A stretch of 5,990 nucleotides of DNA, taken from Candidatus Aminicenantota bacterium (GTDB taxonomy: Bacteria > Acidobacteriota > Aminicenantia > Aminicenantales > Aminicenantaceae). The translations under genes were made by a program, and so were the position numbers. The notes under the pieces were generated by a model, which did no database searches, was not told where the DNA came from, and saw nothing but the letters and a program-made list of their open reading frames with translations. Position 1 is the first letter of the stretch. Each line of letters begins with the position of its first letter. Positions 5,541 through 5,990 of the stretch are shown piece after piece. Location: the NCBI GenBank assembly GCA_030633795.1, contig DAOWCB010000096.1, positions 1-5,990 of the forward strand. The letters run 5' to 3'.

Positions 5541-5990
5541 CCAATTCTCGAGCAGCCTTATCAGAGGCAATATTCTCTCCGAGTAGTAGGCGGATTTTTT
5601 CATACTCAGCTTTCATTGCAGATCTCACTCTTTCTGATTCGAAGATTTTTCGGATTTCGTCCAGGAGGTTTGCGGCAGTAAAATTTCTTTGTATCAATTC
5701 AGGGATTATCTTTTTGCCCGCAAGAATATTCACGATGCTGAAATTTTTGATTTTCATGAGTTTAATTCCCGCGTAATAGGTGAAGGGGGAGATGCGGTAA
5801 AAGGCTACTACAGGAGTCCCAAGCAGGGCTGCCTCTAAGTTTGCAGTGCCGCAGGAAGAAAGAGCGATGTCACTGTAAGCCATGGCTTCATATCCGTTCT
5901 TAGAGACGATTTGAACAGAAGGGGATGGTTCGCTGAGGAATGAGCTCACATAGGTCTCTATAAGATTTTCTGCTAAAAGTAGGATGAATT
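5515..5990 (-). CDS. lpxB: Lipid-A-disaccharide synthase, partial (5' end beyond window edge)
   Basis: A GT19 glycosyltransferase that joins UDP-2,3-diacylglucosamine to lipid X (2,3-diacylglucosamine 1-phosphate) in lipid A synthesis at the inner membrane. The frame stays open to the right edge, so the 157 residues seen are the C-terminal part of a protein normally near 380. The GTG at 5949-5947 is internal, since the reading continues upstream as AENLIETYVSSF. Recognisable segments are YEAMAYSDIALSSCGTANLE, with the family's SGT-A-LE motif read here as SCGTANLE; TPVVAFYRISPFTYY; VNILAGKKIIPELIQ; and a C-terminal helix with a SDKAARELEKII ending. It converges on the DUF192 gene with 17 bases between stop codons and is not part of the proS operon. 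Its presence argues for an outer membrane with lipid A. Confidence 0.92.
   Translation of the reverse strand, partial: FILLLAENLIETYVSSFLSEPSPSVQIVSKNGYEAMAYSDIALSSCGTANLEAALLGTPVVAFYRISPFTYYAGIKLMKIKNFSIVNILAGKKIIPELIQRNFTAANLLDEIRKIFESERVRSAMKAEYEKIRLLLGENIASDKAARELEKIIKSCL

Overview
The window suggests a diderm (Gram-negative-type) bacterium of moderate, slightly AT-leaning composition. It carries an lpxB fragment for lipid A synthesis, a type 3 (archaeal/eukaryotic-like) prolyl-tRNA synthetase, several PilZ-type proteins, and a DUF192 signal peptide ending in SA-Q. This is compatible with the Aminicenantes/Acidobacteria neighbourhood, but that is a guess from gene style and is not proven by anything in the window.

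Left part, minus strand (1-2707). In transcription order there are five genes: two small degenerate PilZ-like proteins (2336-2707, then 1825-2238); a LuxR-family regulator with a receiver-like domain lacking the phosphoacceptor Asp (982-1671); a PilZ protein with both c-di-GMP motifs intact (545-967); and coaE, dephospho-CoA kinase, running off the left edge (1-520). The regulator, canonical PilZ and coaE are spaced by 14 and 24 bases and follow a good sigma70-type promoter (TTGACA-N17-TAACAT, 1734-1762), so they look like one operon. The two degenerate PilZ genes lie upstream as a separate pair.

Centre and right, plus strand (2862-5497). A sigma70-type promoter (TTGACA-N17-TAGAAT) precedes proS, followed by pcm (protein-L-isoaspartate methyltransferase) and a secreted DUF192 protein. 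The three are tightly packed, so probably one operon. lpxB (5515-5990, minus, 5' end outside the window) converges on it with 17 bases between stop codons.

Intergenic DNA. No gene-free stretch exceeds 300 bases. The divergent PilZ/proS region (2708-2919) is rich in dyads and GGGGTGA boxes. A 32-bp element, 24/32 identical between two copies, occurs there (2765-2796) and over the translation start of the middle PilZ gene (2235-2266).

The most unusual content is the three-member PilZ paralog cluster with graded loss of c-di-GMP ligands, next to a non-phosphorylatable LuxR regulator and the repeated upstream element. This may be a local c-di-GMP-linked regulatory module; the functional link is inference. 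The other genes are ordinary housekeeping genes.
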